In this document: one piece after another, positions 39,367-47,984 of the stretch
Layout of the letters: each line of letters begins with the position of its first letter
Position numbering within the stretch: position 1 is the stretch's first letter
Assembly: GCA_963729165.1 (NCBI GenBank)
Contig: CAVSMM010000008.1
Span: 69,835 to 133,834, forward strand
Length of the DNA stretch: 64,000 bases
Reading direction: 5' to 3'
Origin: JACCZX01 sp963729165
Lineage (GTDB): Bacteria > Pseudomonadota > Gammaproteobacteria > Burkholderiales > Burkholderiaceae_F
Position numbers and translations under genes: made by a program
The notes under the pieces: generated by a model
The model's input: only the letters and a program-made list of their open reading frames with translations
Told to the model about the DNA's origin: nothing
Database searches by the model: none

Positions 39367-40024
39367 ATGATCGATGAACCGCGGCGGCGGACCCCGGTCC
39401 TAATCGACATGGAAAATCTCAAGTTGAGTTTGCGCGAGGGCGAAATTCTTCTCGACCATCTGCTGGGGCAGGGCGTCGATATCGCACACGATTGCGGTGG
39501 CGTGCTCGCCTGCACGAGCTGCCGCGTCGTCATACGCGAAGGGTCCGAGCACTTGCAGGACGCCGAGCACCGAGGAGCTCGACCTGCTGGATCGGGCGGA
39601 CAGCAGGGTCCGGAACGAGCGTCTCGCGTGTCAGGTGCGAGGCGGGGCTGAGCTCATCGTCGAGATTCCGCGCAGCGAAGCGCCAGTGCACGGGATCGTG
39701 CGTCCCGTTCTTGTCAGCGCACGCGCCGCAAAGCATCTGGCGGCGCAGCTCGCGAAGCATCCGGGCGCAGTGGCCGTGCGCCTGGCAGCGCTTCCGTCGG
39801 GCTGCTCAGGGTTTCGCTATCGCGTTGATCCGACCGATGCCGTGCAAGAGGGCGACAGCGTCTTCAACGGCAATGGTGTGCGCATCGTGGTTGACGCGAC
39901 AAGCTTGCCGTACGTGCAGGGCACCACGCTCGATGTCGTCGAAGAGGGGTTGTCGCGGCGCCTGCGTTTCGACAACCCCAATGCAAGGCAGAGCTGCGGG
40001 TGCGGTGAGAGCTTTGGCGTATGA
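39367..40024 (+). CDS. [2Fe-2S] ferredoxin fused to an IscA/ErpA-type A-type carrier (one frameshift)
   Basis: ATG 39367. The N-terminal half is an isc/adrenodoxin-type ferredoxin: LSLREGEILLDHLLGQGVDI, cluster cysteines in DCGGVLACTSC (C-x5-C-x2-C), then the fourth cysteine in ERLACQV. The frame breaks at about 39562, where removing one base joins SEHLQD to PSTEELDLLDRADSRV. From there one continuous frame runs through the last ferredoxin cysteine into an A-type carrier domain (LVSARAAKHLAAQLAKHPGA, LPSGCSGFRYRVDPTD, SCGCGESFGV) with its three conserved cysteines. About 219 residues. The two domains normally sit in separate isc genes; fused, they could pass electrons and clusters in Fe-S assembly. 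Confidence 0.82.
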
Positions 40025-40100
40025 GCCAGCCACACTGTCATAGGTCATCGAGGTGCCCGTCACCATCACGAGCAGGCTTCGTCAGAAAAGCGTCGATGCG

Positions 40101-40958
40101 TCAGGGCAGCTGGGTAATCGCTGCCGACCAGGTCGCGGCCAACTTCTTGTAGCCACCCCGGTTCGGATGAATTTCGTTTTCCCAGTCATTGGAATTGCCC
40201 TTGCTACCGGGTTCGGCTGGTTCCATCGCAGTCAAGTGCAGCGTGTCGATCACATGAAAGTTGGGTAGGTTGATCGACTTCAGGCACGCCGCGAGTTCCT
40301 CCAGCAACAGGCGGCTTAACTCGCGCCATAGCGTCGGAGCGATCCCCAGCCAGACACAGGCCGGATGCAGCCACGGGCCGCCGCCAAAAAATTTCACCGG
40401 CGAATTGCGCGGCTGCACCAGCGCATAGGTGTGCATTACGAGGGGAACATCGATACTGTCGCCGTCCTGCTGATCACGCCCCTCGGTGACGATCTGCGAA
40501 ACATTGATCTTGATGTAGCTCAGCAGATCTGCCAATGCCTCCTCGTTGATCACCGAACGCAGATTGGTCTGATCAATGTCCGCAGGTGTGTGCGGTTTGA
40601 GCAGGATGTCCGATCGCTGCGTCTTGGAATTCCAGATTGCATCGATCAGATCGTTGCCACCGCCCGAGAGGAAAATGGCGCTCCAGCGCCGCCCGCTCTT
40701 GTTGCGCAGATAGAAGAAAAATTGGGGGTTGCGGGTTGTCTCGTGCATGCGGCGCAGCGTGTCGCCGGGCCGCGCAATATTGAGCACGCACGCCGGCAAG
40801 GGCAGCGCCAGTGATCCCAGCACGTTACGAAACTTGGTGGACCCATAGCTCAACCAGGAGTCGCCCTCCGCCAGGTAAACCTGCGCGAACTGGTTGAGCG
40901 ACTGCTGAAACTCGGGTCTCTCGAAGTCTGTCGCATCGACTTGAACAATGGGTGTCAT
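40101..40958 (-). CDS. SGNH/GDSL-like hydrolase
   Basis: Start taken as ATG 40958 (MTPIVQVDATDFERPEFQQS), 285 residues. The SGNH blocks are visible: the serine in LAEGDSWLSYG, the glycine/asparagine block in FLSGGGNDLIDAIW, and the catalytic histidine in ENEIHPNRGGYKKLA near the end. There is no signal peptide, so cytosolic or unclassified. Members hydrolyse esters or acyl groups; the substrate is unknown. A longer upstream reading to 41114 overlaps the opposite-strand gene and is less likely. Confidence 0.78.
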   Translation of the reverse strand: MTPIVQVDATDFERPEFQQSLNQFAQVYLAEGDSWLSYGSTKFRNVLGSLALPLPACVLNIARPGDTLRRMHETTRNPQFFFYLRNKSGRRWSAIFLSGGGNDLIDAIWNSKTQRSDILLKPHTPADIDQTNLRSVINEEALADLLSYIKINVSQIVTEGRDQQDGDSIDVPLVMHTYALVQPRNSPVKFFGGGPWLHPACVWLGIAPTLWRELSRLLLEELAACLKSINLPNFHVIDTLHLTAMEPAEPGSKGNSNDWENEIHPNRGGYKKLAATWSAAITQLP

Positions 40959-41145
40959 CAGATTCTCCGACGCGGCGCTGCGTGATCTACGGCGGAGGTT
41001 TGTTTGCGGAAATTCGCTTGTGGAAGCATGCGCACATCCGACGGCGGCTGCAAGGGGGCGCGCGGTCGAATATTCACGCTGTAGACTGAACCGCTGATGA
41101 GTGGCGATTGACATCCTGCTTTATCCAGCGCATCGTGGCTCGGCC

Positions 41146-41644
41146 ATGCACACCCGCTCGCTCTCGATAGCTCTCGTCGCGACGCTCGCCATAGCTCCGG
41201 TGGTGGCAACGGCCGAGATTTATAAGTGGGTCGAGGCCGACGGCTCGGTGCATTACGGAAATACGCCACCGGCGCGGACCAAGAATGCGCGTCTGGTCGG
41301 GATGGATGCAGGCACCGTCAGCGTGGTGCCGGGCATGTCGAAGGAGGAAAAAGATCGCTTCCGCGAGCGCGAAGATCAGCTGCGTCTGCAGCGTCTTGAA
41401 CGCGAAGTCGAGGAACTGCGTGCCCGTGAACAAGCGCGCGAATACGCTCAACCGGAGATCATCTACACCGATGTGTATGTACCGGCCTACGGATACGGGC
41501 GCACCGTTGCATGGCCGCAATCCGGGTCACGTGAGGCCGCGCCCGGAACATCCGATTGCCAAACCCAGGCCGCCCCACCGGACGCCGCCCTTAGAAGAGC
41601 TGAGCGCCGCTCGTCCACCGACCGGAGCCCTGATCCGGCGCTAG
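41146..41644 (+). CDS. DUF4124-domain exported protein (one frameshift)
   Basis: ATG 41146 starts a signal peptide (TRSLSIALVATLAIAPVVAT) followed by a DUF4124 domain, EIYKWVEADGSVHYGNTPPA, then a coiled-coil charged stretch (EEKDRFREREDQLRLQRLER). The frame is lost between about 41505 and 41525. The next frame continues HVRPRPEHPIAKPRPPHRTP and ends at TAG 41642-41644. DUF4124 proteins are small periplasmic proteins of unknown function common in betaproteobacteria. Confidence 0.72.
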
Positions 41645-41797
41645 TTGAACTTCGGACGACCGTTGCAATGAGGTTGGCAGTGATCGAGCGCGCTCGTCGC
41701 GATCGTCATAGCGGACGTGACATCAGGTTTGAGCGCACGCAGAAGTCGCCTACGTGCTGCCCATTCGCCATCGACAGATCACCGCGCCGAGACGTTG

Positions 41798-42553
41798 ATG
41801 GGAGTCTCGCTGCTTACTGTGTCGCTCCTCGCCAGTGCGGCACTGATCACATCCTTCATTTCCGGAATCTTCGGCATGGCAGGCGGAATGATTCTGATGG
41901 GCGTGCTGCTGGCGCTGCTGCCGTTGCCCGCCGCGATGATGCTGCATGGAATCGTGCAACTGGCATCGAATGGGTGGCGTGCGCTGCTGCTCAGGAGAGA
42001 AATTGATTGGCGGGTTTTCATCGGCTATGCGGCGGGTGCCTTCGTTGCATTGGGGCTGTTTGCAATGGCCGGCTTCGTTGTTGGGAAACCGGCGGCGCTC
42101 ATCGTTATGGGCCTTACGCCTTTCGTTGCACTCGCGCTTCCAGAGCGACTACACCTCAACGTCGAGCGGCGCTGGCATCCGTTCGCGTGCGGCATCGTGT
42201 GCATGGCGCTGTCCCTGACCGCGGGCATCTCGGGACCGCTGCTGGACGTTTTCTTTGTGCGCTCAGCGATGAGCCGCCATGCGGTCGTGGCGACCAAGGC
42301 GATCACCCAAAGCTTGAGCCACTGCTTGAAGATTCTCTACTTCGGCGGCGTTCTTGCGGTCGAAGGCGGAGCGGTTTCGCCCTGGCTTGCCGCAACGATG
42401 GTGCTTCTTGCATTTGCGGGTACATCGTTATCGCGGCCGGTGCTCGAGCGAATCAGCGACGGATCCTTCCGCTTGTGGACGCGGTGGGGCGTCCTGATGC
42501 TCGGGTCAATTTACCTTGTGAGCGGGGTGAACGCTGCGTGGTCCATGCATTGA
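41798..42553 (+). CDS. TauE/SafE family permease
   Basis: ATG 41798 (MGVSLLTVSLLASAALITSF), 251 residues with about eight hydrophobic segments. The family repeats FISGIFGMAGGMILMGVLLA and, in the second half, LTAGISGPLLDVFFV are present; these glycine-rich repeats are the TauE/SafE hallmark. The family exports sulfite, sulfoacetate and other organic anions. No sulfonate genes are adjacent, so the substrate is open. Inner membrane. Confidence 0.85.
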   Translation: MGVSLLTVSLLASAALITSFISGIFGMAGGMILMGVLLALLPLPAAMMLHGIVQLASNGWRALLLRREIDWRVFIGYAAGAFVALGLFAMAGFVVGKPAALIVMGLTPFVALALPERLHLNVERRWHPFACGIVCMALSLTAGISGPLLDVFFVRSAMSRHAVVATKAITQSLSHCLKILYFGGVLAVEGGAVSPWLAATMVLLAFAGTSLSRPVLERISDGSFRLWTRWGVLMLGSIYLVSGVNAAWSMH

Positions 42554-42656
42554 CGTCATGAAACCTGCAAACGTTTCGGCGGATTGACGAGACCAACAGC
42601 GCTCAGGAATCCTGTTTGCTTATGCGTTCGACCCCAATCGAATGTGGAGCAGCAGC

Positions 42657-43871
42657 ATGAAAGCACTGTGTTGGCACGGTAAAAACGACATCAGGTACGA
42701 CACCGTGCCGGATCCTGAGATCGAAGATTCGCGCGACGCGATCATCAGGATGACGTCGTGTGCGATCTGCGGCTCCGATTTGCATCTGTTTAACGGATTC
42801 GTGCCCGGCATGATGAGCGGCGACATCATGGGGCATGAGTTCATGGGCGAAGTGGTCGAGGTCGGCTCGGCGAACAAGAAGTTGAAGGTCGGCGATCGCG
42901 TCGTCGTTCCGTTCACGATCATCTGCGGCGAATGCGATCAGTGCCGGCGCGGAAATTTCTCGGTGTGCGAGCGGACGAATCGCAACAAGAAGATCGGCGA
43001 CATGGTCTACGGTCACACCACCGCCGGGTTGTTCGGCTACACGCATTTGACCGGCGGTTACGCCGGTGGTCAGGCCGAGTACGTGCGCGTGCCCTACGCC
43101 GACGTGGCGCCAGTAAAAATTCCCGACGCCTTGACCGACGAGCAAGTCCTTTTCCTCGGCGACATCTTCCCGACCGGTTGGCAGGCCGCCGTGCAATGCG
43201 ACATCCAACCGACCGATACGGTCGCCGTCTGGGGCGCGGGGCCGGTCGGCCAGTTCGCGATTCGTAGTGCGCTGTTGCTTGGAGCCGAGCAGATCATTGC
43301 AATCGATAATCAGCCGGACCGGCTCAGCATGGCCGAAGCGGGCGGCGCGATCACGATCAACTACGACGAAGTGAGCGTGCTCGATCGTCTGAACGATCTG
43401 ACGCAGGGCAAAGGCCCCGAGAAGTGCATCGACGCGGTCGGCATGGAAGCGCATTCGCTGCGCTCGATCGATTCCGCCATCGACCGCGTCAAGCAGGCAA
43501 TGATGATCGAAAGCGACCGCCCGCACGTGCTGCGCGAAATGATCTACGTGTGTCGGCCCGCGGGAGTGCTGTCGGTCGCCGGCGTGTACGGCGGTTTGGT
43601 CGACAAGATTCCGATGGGCGCGCTGATGAACAAGGGATTGACGCTGCGCACGGGTCAGACTCACGTCAACCGCTGGACCGATGACCTGTTGCGGCGGATC
43701 GAACAGGGGCAGATCGACCCGTCGTTTGTCATTACGCACACAGTCGATCTTGAAGACGGCCCAGAGATGTACAAGACCTTCCGTGCCAAGGAAGACGGCT
43801 GCATCAAAGTGGTGATGAAGCCCGGTAACGGAGCTCAGCGCGCAGGAACAACCCAACAGGTACTCCAATGA
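42657..43871 (+). CDS. Zinc-dependent alcohol dehydrogenase (formaldehyde dehydrogenase-like)
   Basis: ATG 42657, 404 residues. Catalytic zinc ligands lie in CAICGSDLHLFNG (C38) and MGHEFMGEV (H60, E61); the structural zinc site is CGECDQCRRGNFSVC. The NAD motif is VAVWGAGPVGQFAIRSALLL, and KCIDAVGMEAHSL is typical of the glutathione-independent formaldehyde dehydrogenase-like group. Substrates are alcohols or aldehydes; the exact one is unknown. Its stop overlaps the start of the next gene (ATGA), so the two are coupled. Confidence 0.9.
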   Translation: MKALCWHGKNDIRYDTVPDPEIEDSRDAIIRMTSCAICGSDLHLFNGFVPGMMSGDIMGHEFMGEVVEVGSANKKLKVGDRVVVPFTIICGECDQCRRGNFSVCERTNRNKKIGDMVYGHTTAGLFGYTHLTGGYAGGQAEYVRVPYADVAPVKIPDALTDEQVLFLGDIFPTGWQAAVQCDIQPTDTVAVWGAGPVGQFAIRSALLLGAEQIIAIDNQPDRLSMAEAGGAITINYDEVSVLDRLNDLTQGKGPEKCIDAVGMEAHSLRSIDSAIDRVKQAMMIESDRPHVLREMIYVCRPAGVLSVAGVYGGLVDKIPMGALMNKGLTLRTGQTHVNRWTDDLLRRIEQGQIDPSFVITHTVDLEDGPEMYKTFRAKEDGCIKVVMKPGNGAQRAGTTQQVLQ

Positions 43872-44416
43872 ACAGACGTGTAAGAAGACGGTCCGGACAG
43901 TACGGCAGCGGCCGACCCATCAACGACGTGACGGCGCGCGGCCTCGGCTGGTTCAGTGTCGGCTTAGGTGTCGCTGAAGTGTTGATGCCGCGCACGTTGG
44001 CGCGCGCGGTCGGTCTGCCAGGTGCGGGCGCATTGCTGTTTCTCTACGGCCTTAGGGAAATCGCCACCGGCGTCGGAATCTTGAGGGCAAAGAATCCGAC
44101 GCCGTGGCTGTGGGGCCGAGTGGCCGGCGATGCGCTCGACCTGGCAACCCTTGCGACACTGTCCCGTCCGAACAGGAAGCTCAGTGCCGGCCTCGGAATG
44201 GCGGCCGTTGCCGGTGTCACTGCGCTGGACTTCACGATGGCGCGCGCGATGAGCGAGCGCGATGAACGCCGTTCGCGGCCGTGGGTCGATTACAGCGATC
44301 GCAGTGGATTCGCGCGCTCATCTGATGAGATGCGCGGGCAGGCGCGCCGCGACTTTCAGACGCCGCGTGAAATGAGCATTCCCACACCTGCAGAGAATGA
44401 GCTTGAACTGACATGA
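43868..44416 (+). CDS. Small membrane protein coupled to the alcohol dehydrogenase
   Basis: ATG 43868 overlaps the dehydrogenase stop. 182 residues with a basic N-terminus, about four hydrophobic segments between residues 28 and 125 (LGWFSVGLGVAEVLMP, GALLFLYGLREIATGVGIL, GRVAGDALDLATLATL, GLGMAAVAGVTALDFTM) and a charged C-terminal tail (YSDRSGF, RRDFQTPREM). No family is recognised with confidence; it resembles membrane proteins found beside alcohol dehydrogenases and cyclase/dehydrase genes. Function unknown. Confidence 0.72.
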   Translation: MNRRVRRRSGQYGSGRPINDVTARGLGWFSVGLGVAEVLMPRTLARAVGLPGAGALLFLYGLREIATGVGILRAKNPTPWLWGRVAGDALDLATLATLSRPNRKLSAGLGMAAVAGVTALDFTMARAMSERDERRSRPWVDYSDRSGFARSSDEMRGQARRDFQTPREMSIPTPAENELELT

Positions 44417-44417
44417 C

Positions 44418-45011
44418 ATGGCGGGTGACCGGCGAGGCGGTGCGGATTCGGTTCCTCACAACGCGAGGGTTGCACTGCTGCTGATCGACATGATCTCGGA
44501 CTTCGAGTTCGAAGACGGAGCGCAGTTGCTGCGCGCCGCTTTGCCCGCCGCGCGGCGCATCGCGCGGTTGAAGGAAAGGGCTCGCGCGGCGAAAGTTCCG
44601 GTGATCTATGTCAACGACAACTTCGGTCAGTGGCGGTCGGACTTTCGCCAGCTGCTCGATCGCTGCCTGCACGATGGCGTTGCTGGCGAACCCGTCGCTC
44701 GTTTGGTGACGCCTGATGCGGAAGACTATTTCGTCTTGAAGCCCGCCAGCTCGGGTTTCTTTGCGACGCCGCTTGAGGCGTTGTTGAAACTGATGGGTGT
44801 TAGAACACTGATATTGACCGGAGTGGCAACCGATCAGTGCGTTCTTTTCACCGCCGCCGACGCCTATGTTCGTAACTATCAACTCGTTGTTCCGAGCGAC
44901 TGCGTGGCGGCCGTTAAGGCCAAGGACACGAAGCTTGCGCTGGCATATTTCAAACGCGTTCTGAAGGCAGACGTGAGACAGTCCGCTCGCGTTGCACTAC
45001 GCCGCCACTGA
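44418..45011 (+). CDS. Isochorismatase-like cysteine hydrolase
   Basis: ATG 44418, two bases after the preceding stop; 197 residues. The catalytic triad of the family is visible: aspartate in VALLLIDMISDFEF, lysine in YFVLKPASSGFFATPLE and cysteine in LTGVATDQCVLFTAADAYVR. Members hydrolyse amides (nicotinamide, carbamoylsarcosine) or isochorismate. Substrate not assigned. It is the third gene of a tightly packed run with the dehydrogenase and the membrane protein. Confidence 0.88.
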   Translation: MAGDRRGGADSVPHNARVALLLIDMISDFEFEDGAQLLRAALPAARRIARLKERARAAKVPVIYVNDNFGQWRSDFRQLLDRCLHDGVAGEPVARLVTPDAEDYFVLKPASSGFFATPLEALLKLMGVRTLILTGVATDQCVLFTAADAYVRNYQLVVPSDCVAAVKAKDTKLALAYFKRVLKADVRQSARVALRRH

Positions 45012-45056
45012 CGACCTCCGACAACCTGCGGCCCGACTGCGCCTCAGTCTCTTGGC

Positions 45057-45539
45057 TCAGTCTTCAGCTTCGGCCAGCCCAAGCTCGTCGATGATTTCCT
45101 GTTTACGCTCAGCCATTTGCTCGCCCAGCGCTTGCGTGTCCATCCCGCTTTGCCTCAGCTTCGGAAACATCACGTCTTCTTCCTCCTCGACATGATGAGT
45201 GATCGCTTCGTTTAGCGACTTCACTTTGGCATCGTAGTCATCGTCTTCAGGCGACATTTCTTCGATTTCAGCGATCAGCTGCTTGGCGTCCGAATGCTCC
45301 TCTTCGGCTTCATCCACAATTTCTGTGTCGCCACTCAGCGCTTGCCGCGCCGCCGGGTAAAAAATTTCTTCTTCGAGCTGCGCGTGTACGGTGAGCTTTT
45401 CACAGATCTCCGTTGCCACACTCTCTTTGGCGTCTAGATCCTCGCTCGTAGCAAGCTCCTCATACTCCGCAAAAAGTGCTTCGACTTGCCGATGATCATC
45501 TAGCAAAAGCTCAATAGCGTCGGTTGTTTCGGCTGCCAT
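45057..45539 (-). CDS. Hemerythrin HHE-domain protein
   Basis: ATG 45539 (MAAETTDAIELLLDDHRQVE), 160 residues and very acidic. The four-helix HHE pattern with iron-binding histidines and glutamates is visible: LLDDHRQVEALFAEYEEL, VHAQLEEEIFYPAARQAL, EEEHSDAKQLIAEIEEM, THHVEEEEDVMFPKLRQ. Such proteins bind a di-iron centre and sense or carry O2, or help repair iron centres. Cytosolic. The role is inferred only. Confidence 0.88.
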   Translation of the reverse strand: MAAETTDAIELLLDDHRQVEALFAEYEELATSEDLDAKESVATEICEKLTVHAQLEEEIFYPAARQALSGDTEIVDEAEEEHSDAKQLIAEIEEMSPEDDDYDAKVKSLNEAITHHVEEEEDVMFPKLRQSGMDTQALGEQMAERKQEIIDELGLAEAED

Positions 45540-45682
45540 GACATGCCCTCCGGAAATTGAATGGAGCCTGCAGCAAAGGATGTGCCGGCCGAACACTTGA
45601 GCGTTTTGGATGCGAATAGCGACATCAGCGCGGCATGCGCATTGCTCAAGGCGAATTCGTCACATAAGTTCACCTAAGCACA

Positions 45683-46060
45683 ATGATTCATCACGTGTCC
45701 GTCGGTACGAACGACATCAAGCGCGCACGCACTTTCTATGATGCCGTGCTGAGCCTAATGGGTCTGCGACTTCTAAGCGCTGACGACGAGTCGGCCGACT
45801 ACGGCGTTGGTGCGGTGTTATTCAGCGTCGAGACACCGGTCAACGCTCGCGCTGCGGCACCAGGTAACGGTGTTCACATCGCCTTTCAGGCAAGCGACCG
45901 AAATGCCGTGCGTGAATTTCACAGAATCGGTCTGGAAAATGGTGGAACGGACGACGGCAAGCCAGGGCTGCGGGCACAGTACGACGCGAACTATTTCGGC
46001 GCCTTTCTGCTGGATCCGGACGGGAATAAGGTCGAAGCCGTAACGTTCTCGGCAGACTGA
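45683..46060 (+). CDS. VOC family protein
   Basis: 125 residues beginning MIHHVSVGTNDIKRARTFYD, the typical start of glyoxalase-like dioxygenase-superfamily proteins. Candidate metal ligands are H3 or H4, H72 in NGVHIAFQASDR and the glutamate in DPDGNKVEAVTF. Length matches a single VOC domain. No reaction is assignable. Convergent with the lipoprotein gene at 46074. Confidence 0.8.
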   Translation: MIHHVSVGTNDIKRARTFYDAVLSLMGLRLLSADDESADYGVGAVLFSVETPVNARAAAPGNGVHIAFQASDRNAVREFHRIGLENGGTDDGKPGLRAQYDANYFGAFLLDPDGNKVEAVTFSAD

Positions 46061-46073
46061 TAAGCGCGCTCAG

Positions 46074-46805
46074 CTATTGGTTAACCAACTGCGCGGGCAA
46101 CGGTGTAATGGTCTGACTGCCGCTTGCTGTAAGCAGCACTGCATCCGGAGTCACCTGCACTGAGGTCACTCGTGACGGCGTCGGCAAAGCCGACAAATCA
46201 ACCAAAGGATTGATCAGTTTTTCAAGAACGATGGCCGGAATCGTGCCGATCGGATAGCCGGCAATGCGCAGATCTGCAATTTCCATAAGCAGATCACCAT
46301 CGCTTGTGACGAGCCGGCCGCGAACCTTGGTACGGGCAAATCTGGGTAAGGTGAAGCCGGCGAATGCCAACTGGGCCTCGACCGTCATCTCGTACGGCGG
46401 TTGCAACGTAACGACGACATTATCCAAACCCGGCTTCGCGTCTAGAAACATAGCAATGTCGGACGGCAGGACCCGCACGTTTGCATCCGCTGCGCCCAGC
46501 GAGAGCAAACGTTTTTCCTTACGGTCGATCTTCACATCGGCCATCGTGACTTCAATCCGATCCAGCACCGGCGACCGTTCCCGCGCAACCCGGTCGCCGA
46601 CCACATACACTTGTTTCAGATCGGCCACCTCGCCGCTAGTCCGCGCGTCTGCGACGTTGACGTCATAGCGCGCGGCCGGGCCGACCACGCGCGGCAGCTC
46701 TGCGCCGATGATCTGCTCGACGTGCGAATCGATCATCGACGCGCAACCGCCGAGCCAGAGCACGCCGCACAGGCACGCGCCTGGCGCCAACGCGCTGAGC
46801 CTCAT
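46074..46805 (-). CDS. LmeA/DUF2993-like lipoprotein
   Basis: 243 residues with a lipoprotein signal ending LWLGGCAS (residues about 1-22). The body (RARERSPVLDRIEVTMADVK-like block, VLPSDIAMFLDAKPGLDNVV, FAGFTLPRFARTKVRGRL, IPAIVLEKLINPLVDLSALP) fits beta-rich lipid-binding proteins related to LmeA (DUF2993). Likely attached to an envelope membrane. It begins 17 bases downstream of the mechanosensitive channel stop on the same strand, so the two may form an operon. Function is inferred loosely. Confidence 0.68.
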   Translation of the reverse strand: MRLSALAPGACLCGVLWLGGCASMIDSHVEQIIGAELPRVVGPAARYDVNVADARTSGEVADLKQVYVVGDRVARERSPVLDRIEVTMADVKIDRKEKRLLSLGAADANVRVLPSDIAMFLDAKPGLDNVVVTLQPPYEMTVEAQLAFAGFTLPRFARTKVRGRLVTSDGDLLMEIADLRIAGYPIGTIPAIVLEKLINPLVDLSALPTPSRVTSVQVTPDAVLLTASGSQTITPLPAQLVNQ

Positions 46806-46822
46806 CGTTACCCGCGCCCCTT

Positions 46823-47701
46823 CTATCGCGGATACTCGCGAGTCGGCGTGGAACTCGCCATCGCGTGTTGCTCCCTTGCGACCTGCTGCTTCGCTTTGTC
46901 GCCGGCGCGGTCAGCCGCCTCAGCCACCTTCGGCGCGGCTTGCTTGCCCTGCTCGTACCACTTCCTGACAATCTCATTGGCGGTTTCTCGTCCGCCCAGT
47001 CCGAAGGCGAGGCCGAGAGCGATTGCGAGCGCGCCGACGAAGCCCATGAAGAGCGTGTTGACGAGTGTCGCAGCAATGCCGATCTGATTAACCGCGATCA
47101 CGATGGCGAACGCCCATACGGCTACGCTCGCGACCGTTGCCAAGCGCTCCGGGTTCTCGAATCCAGCCTCGCTGGTGGCGCCGCGCACCAGACTCGATAC
47201 TGCTTTCGCAAGCAAGCCCCCAATAACCAGCACGACCATCGCGACCACCAGATTGGGCAGCCATAGCAGCAGTTGCCTCAGCACATCGGAGACGGCGGGC
47301 AGCCCGAGTGCGTCGAATGCAACGACAAGCACGATCAGGCGGATAAACCATTTGCCGATTTCGGCCAGGAAGCCCGAAGCATCGGTCTTGACGCCCATCT
47401 TCCTTACGAAACCGGCGAACCCAGCACGCTCAGCGAGCTGGTTGAAATTGACGGCGTGCAGCAGCGCAGAAATTCCCTTTGCAATCAGCGAGGCGACGAA
47501 CCAGCCGATCAGCAGAATCAAGGCGAAGCCGATGATGCGCGGGATCGCGCTGAAAAACAGCGCCAGCGCGCCGGTGAGCGACGTCATCATCGCCGTGCTC
47601 CAGTCGTCTACGTTATTCGCCACAGTGGTTTGTGCTTGCGCAACTCCTATAGCGCTCGTGAAGCCAATGAGTGCCGCGGTCACGCGGGTACACGTTTTCA
47701 T
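46823..47701 (-). CDS. Mechanosensitive ion channel family protein
   Basis: ATG 47701 gives 292 residues with a signal peptide-like start (RVTAALIGFTSAIGVAQAQ) and several membrane helices (FFSAIPRIIGFALILLIGWF, WFIRLIVLVVAFDALGLP, LPNLVVAMVVLVIGGLLA, LATVASVAVWAFAIVIA, GFVGALAIALGLAFGLGGRE). The repeated helix-glycine pattern is the conserved TM-helix repeat of small MscS-related proteins, ending ALGLAFGLGGRETA. There is no full MscS cytoplasmic domain, so gating by tension is uncertain. Its C-terminus is charged. Confidence 0.82.
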   Translation of the reverse strand: MKTCTRVTAALIGFTSAIGVAQAQTTVANNVDDWSTAMMTSLTGALALFFSAIPRIIGFALILLIGWFVASLIAKGISALLHAVNFNQLAERAGFAGFVRKMGVKTDASGFLAEIGKWFIRLIVLVVAFDALGLPAVSDVLRQLLLWLPNLVVAMVVLVIGGLLAKAVSSLVRGATSEAGFENPERLATVASVAVWAFAIVIAVNQIGIAATLVNTLFMGFVGALAIALGLAFGLGGRETANEIVRKWYEQGKQAAPKVAEAADRAGDKAKQQVAREQHAMASSTPTREYPR

Positions 47702-47734
47702 ATTTACTTTCCTCAGAATGTGAAGTGTTTCTCT

Positions 47735-47751
47735 GCGAGCGAATTGCTCGC
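47735..47751. repeat. Inverted repeat upstream of the mechanosensitive channel gene
   Basis: GCGAGC-GAATT-GCTCGC: perfect 6-base arms around a 5-base centre, 34 bases upstream of the channel ATG (47701). It could be an operator or an mRNA leader hairpin. Confidence 0.4.
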
Positions 47752-47773
47752 ATCCGTCCAGCCGGAATACCGT

Positions 47774-47787
47774 CACGCTTAAGCGTG
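47774..47787. repeat. 14-bp perfect palindrome CACGCTTAAGCGTG
   Basis: A fully palindromic 14-mer, 73 bases upstream of the channel start and 23 bases beyond the other inverted repeat. Its length and position would suit a dimeric regulator site. The stretch 47702-47984 contains these two elements and no gene. Confidence 0.4.
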
Positions 47788-47984
47788 GCGTTTCCGCGAG
47801 AGCAAAAAGGAGTCCCGGATACGTAAGGTCATCCCGAGTACTTTTTGGCAGCGAATTGTTATTGCGAGCGGAGGAGCCTGGGTACGTGGGTGCCCCACGG
47901 GCAATCCACGCTAGTGCCTAAACTACAAGTCGGCCCAACTTCGACGATACAAAATTACCGCATCGGTTCAGCTGTATCGATCGG

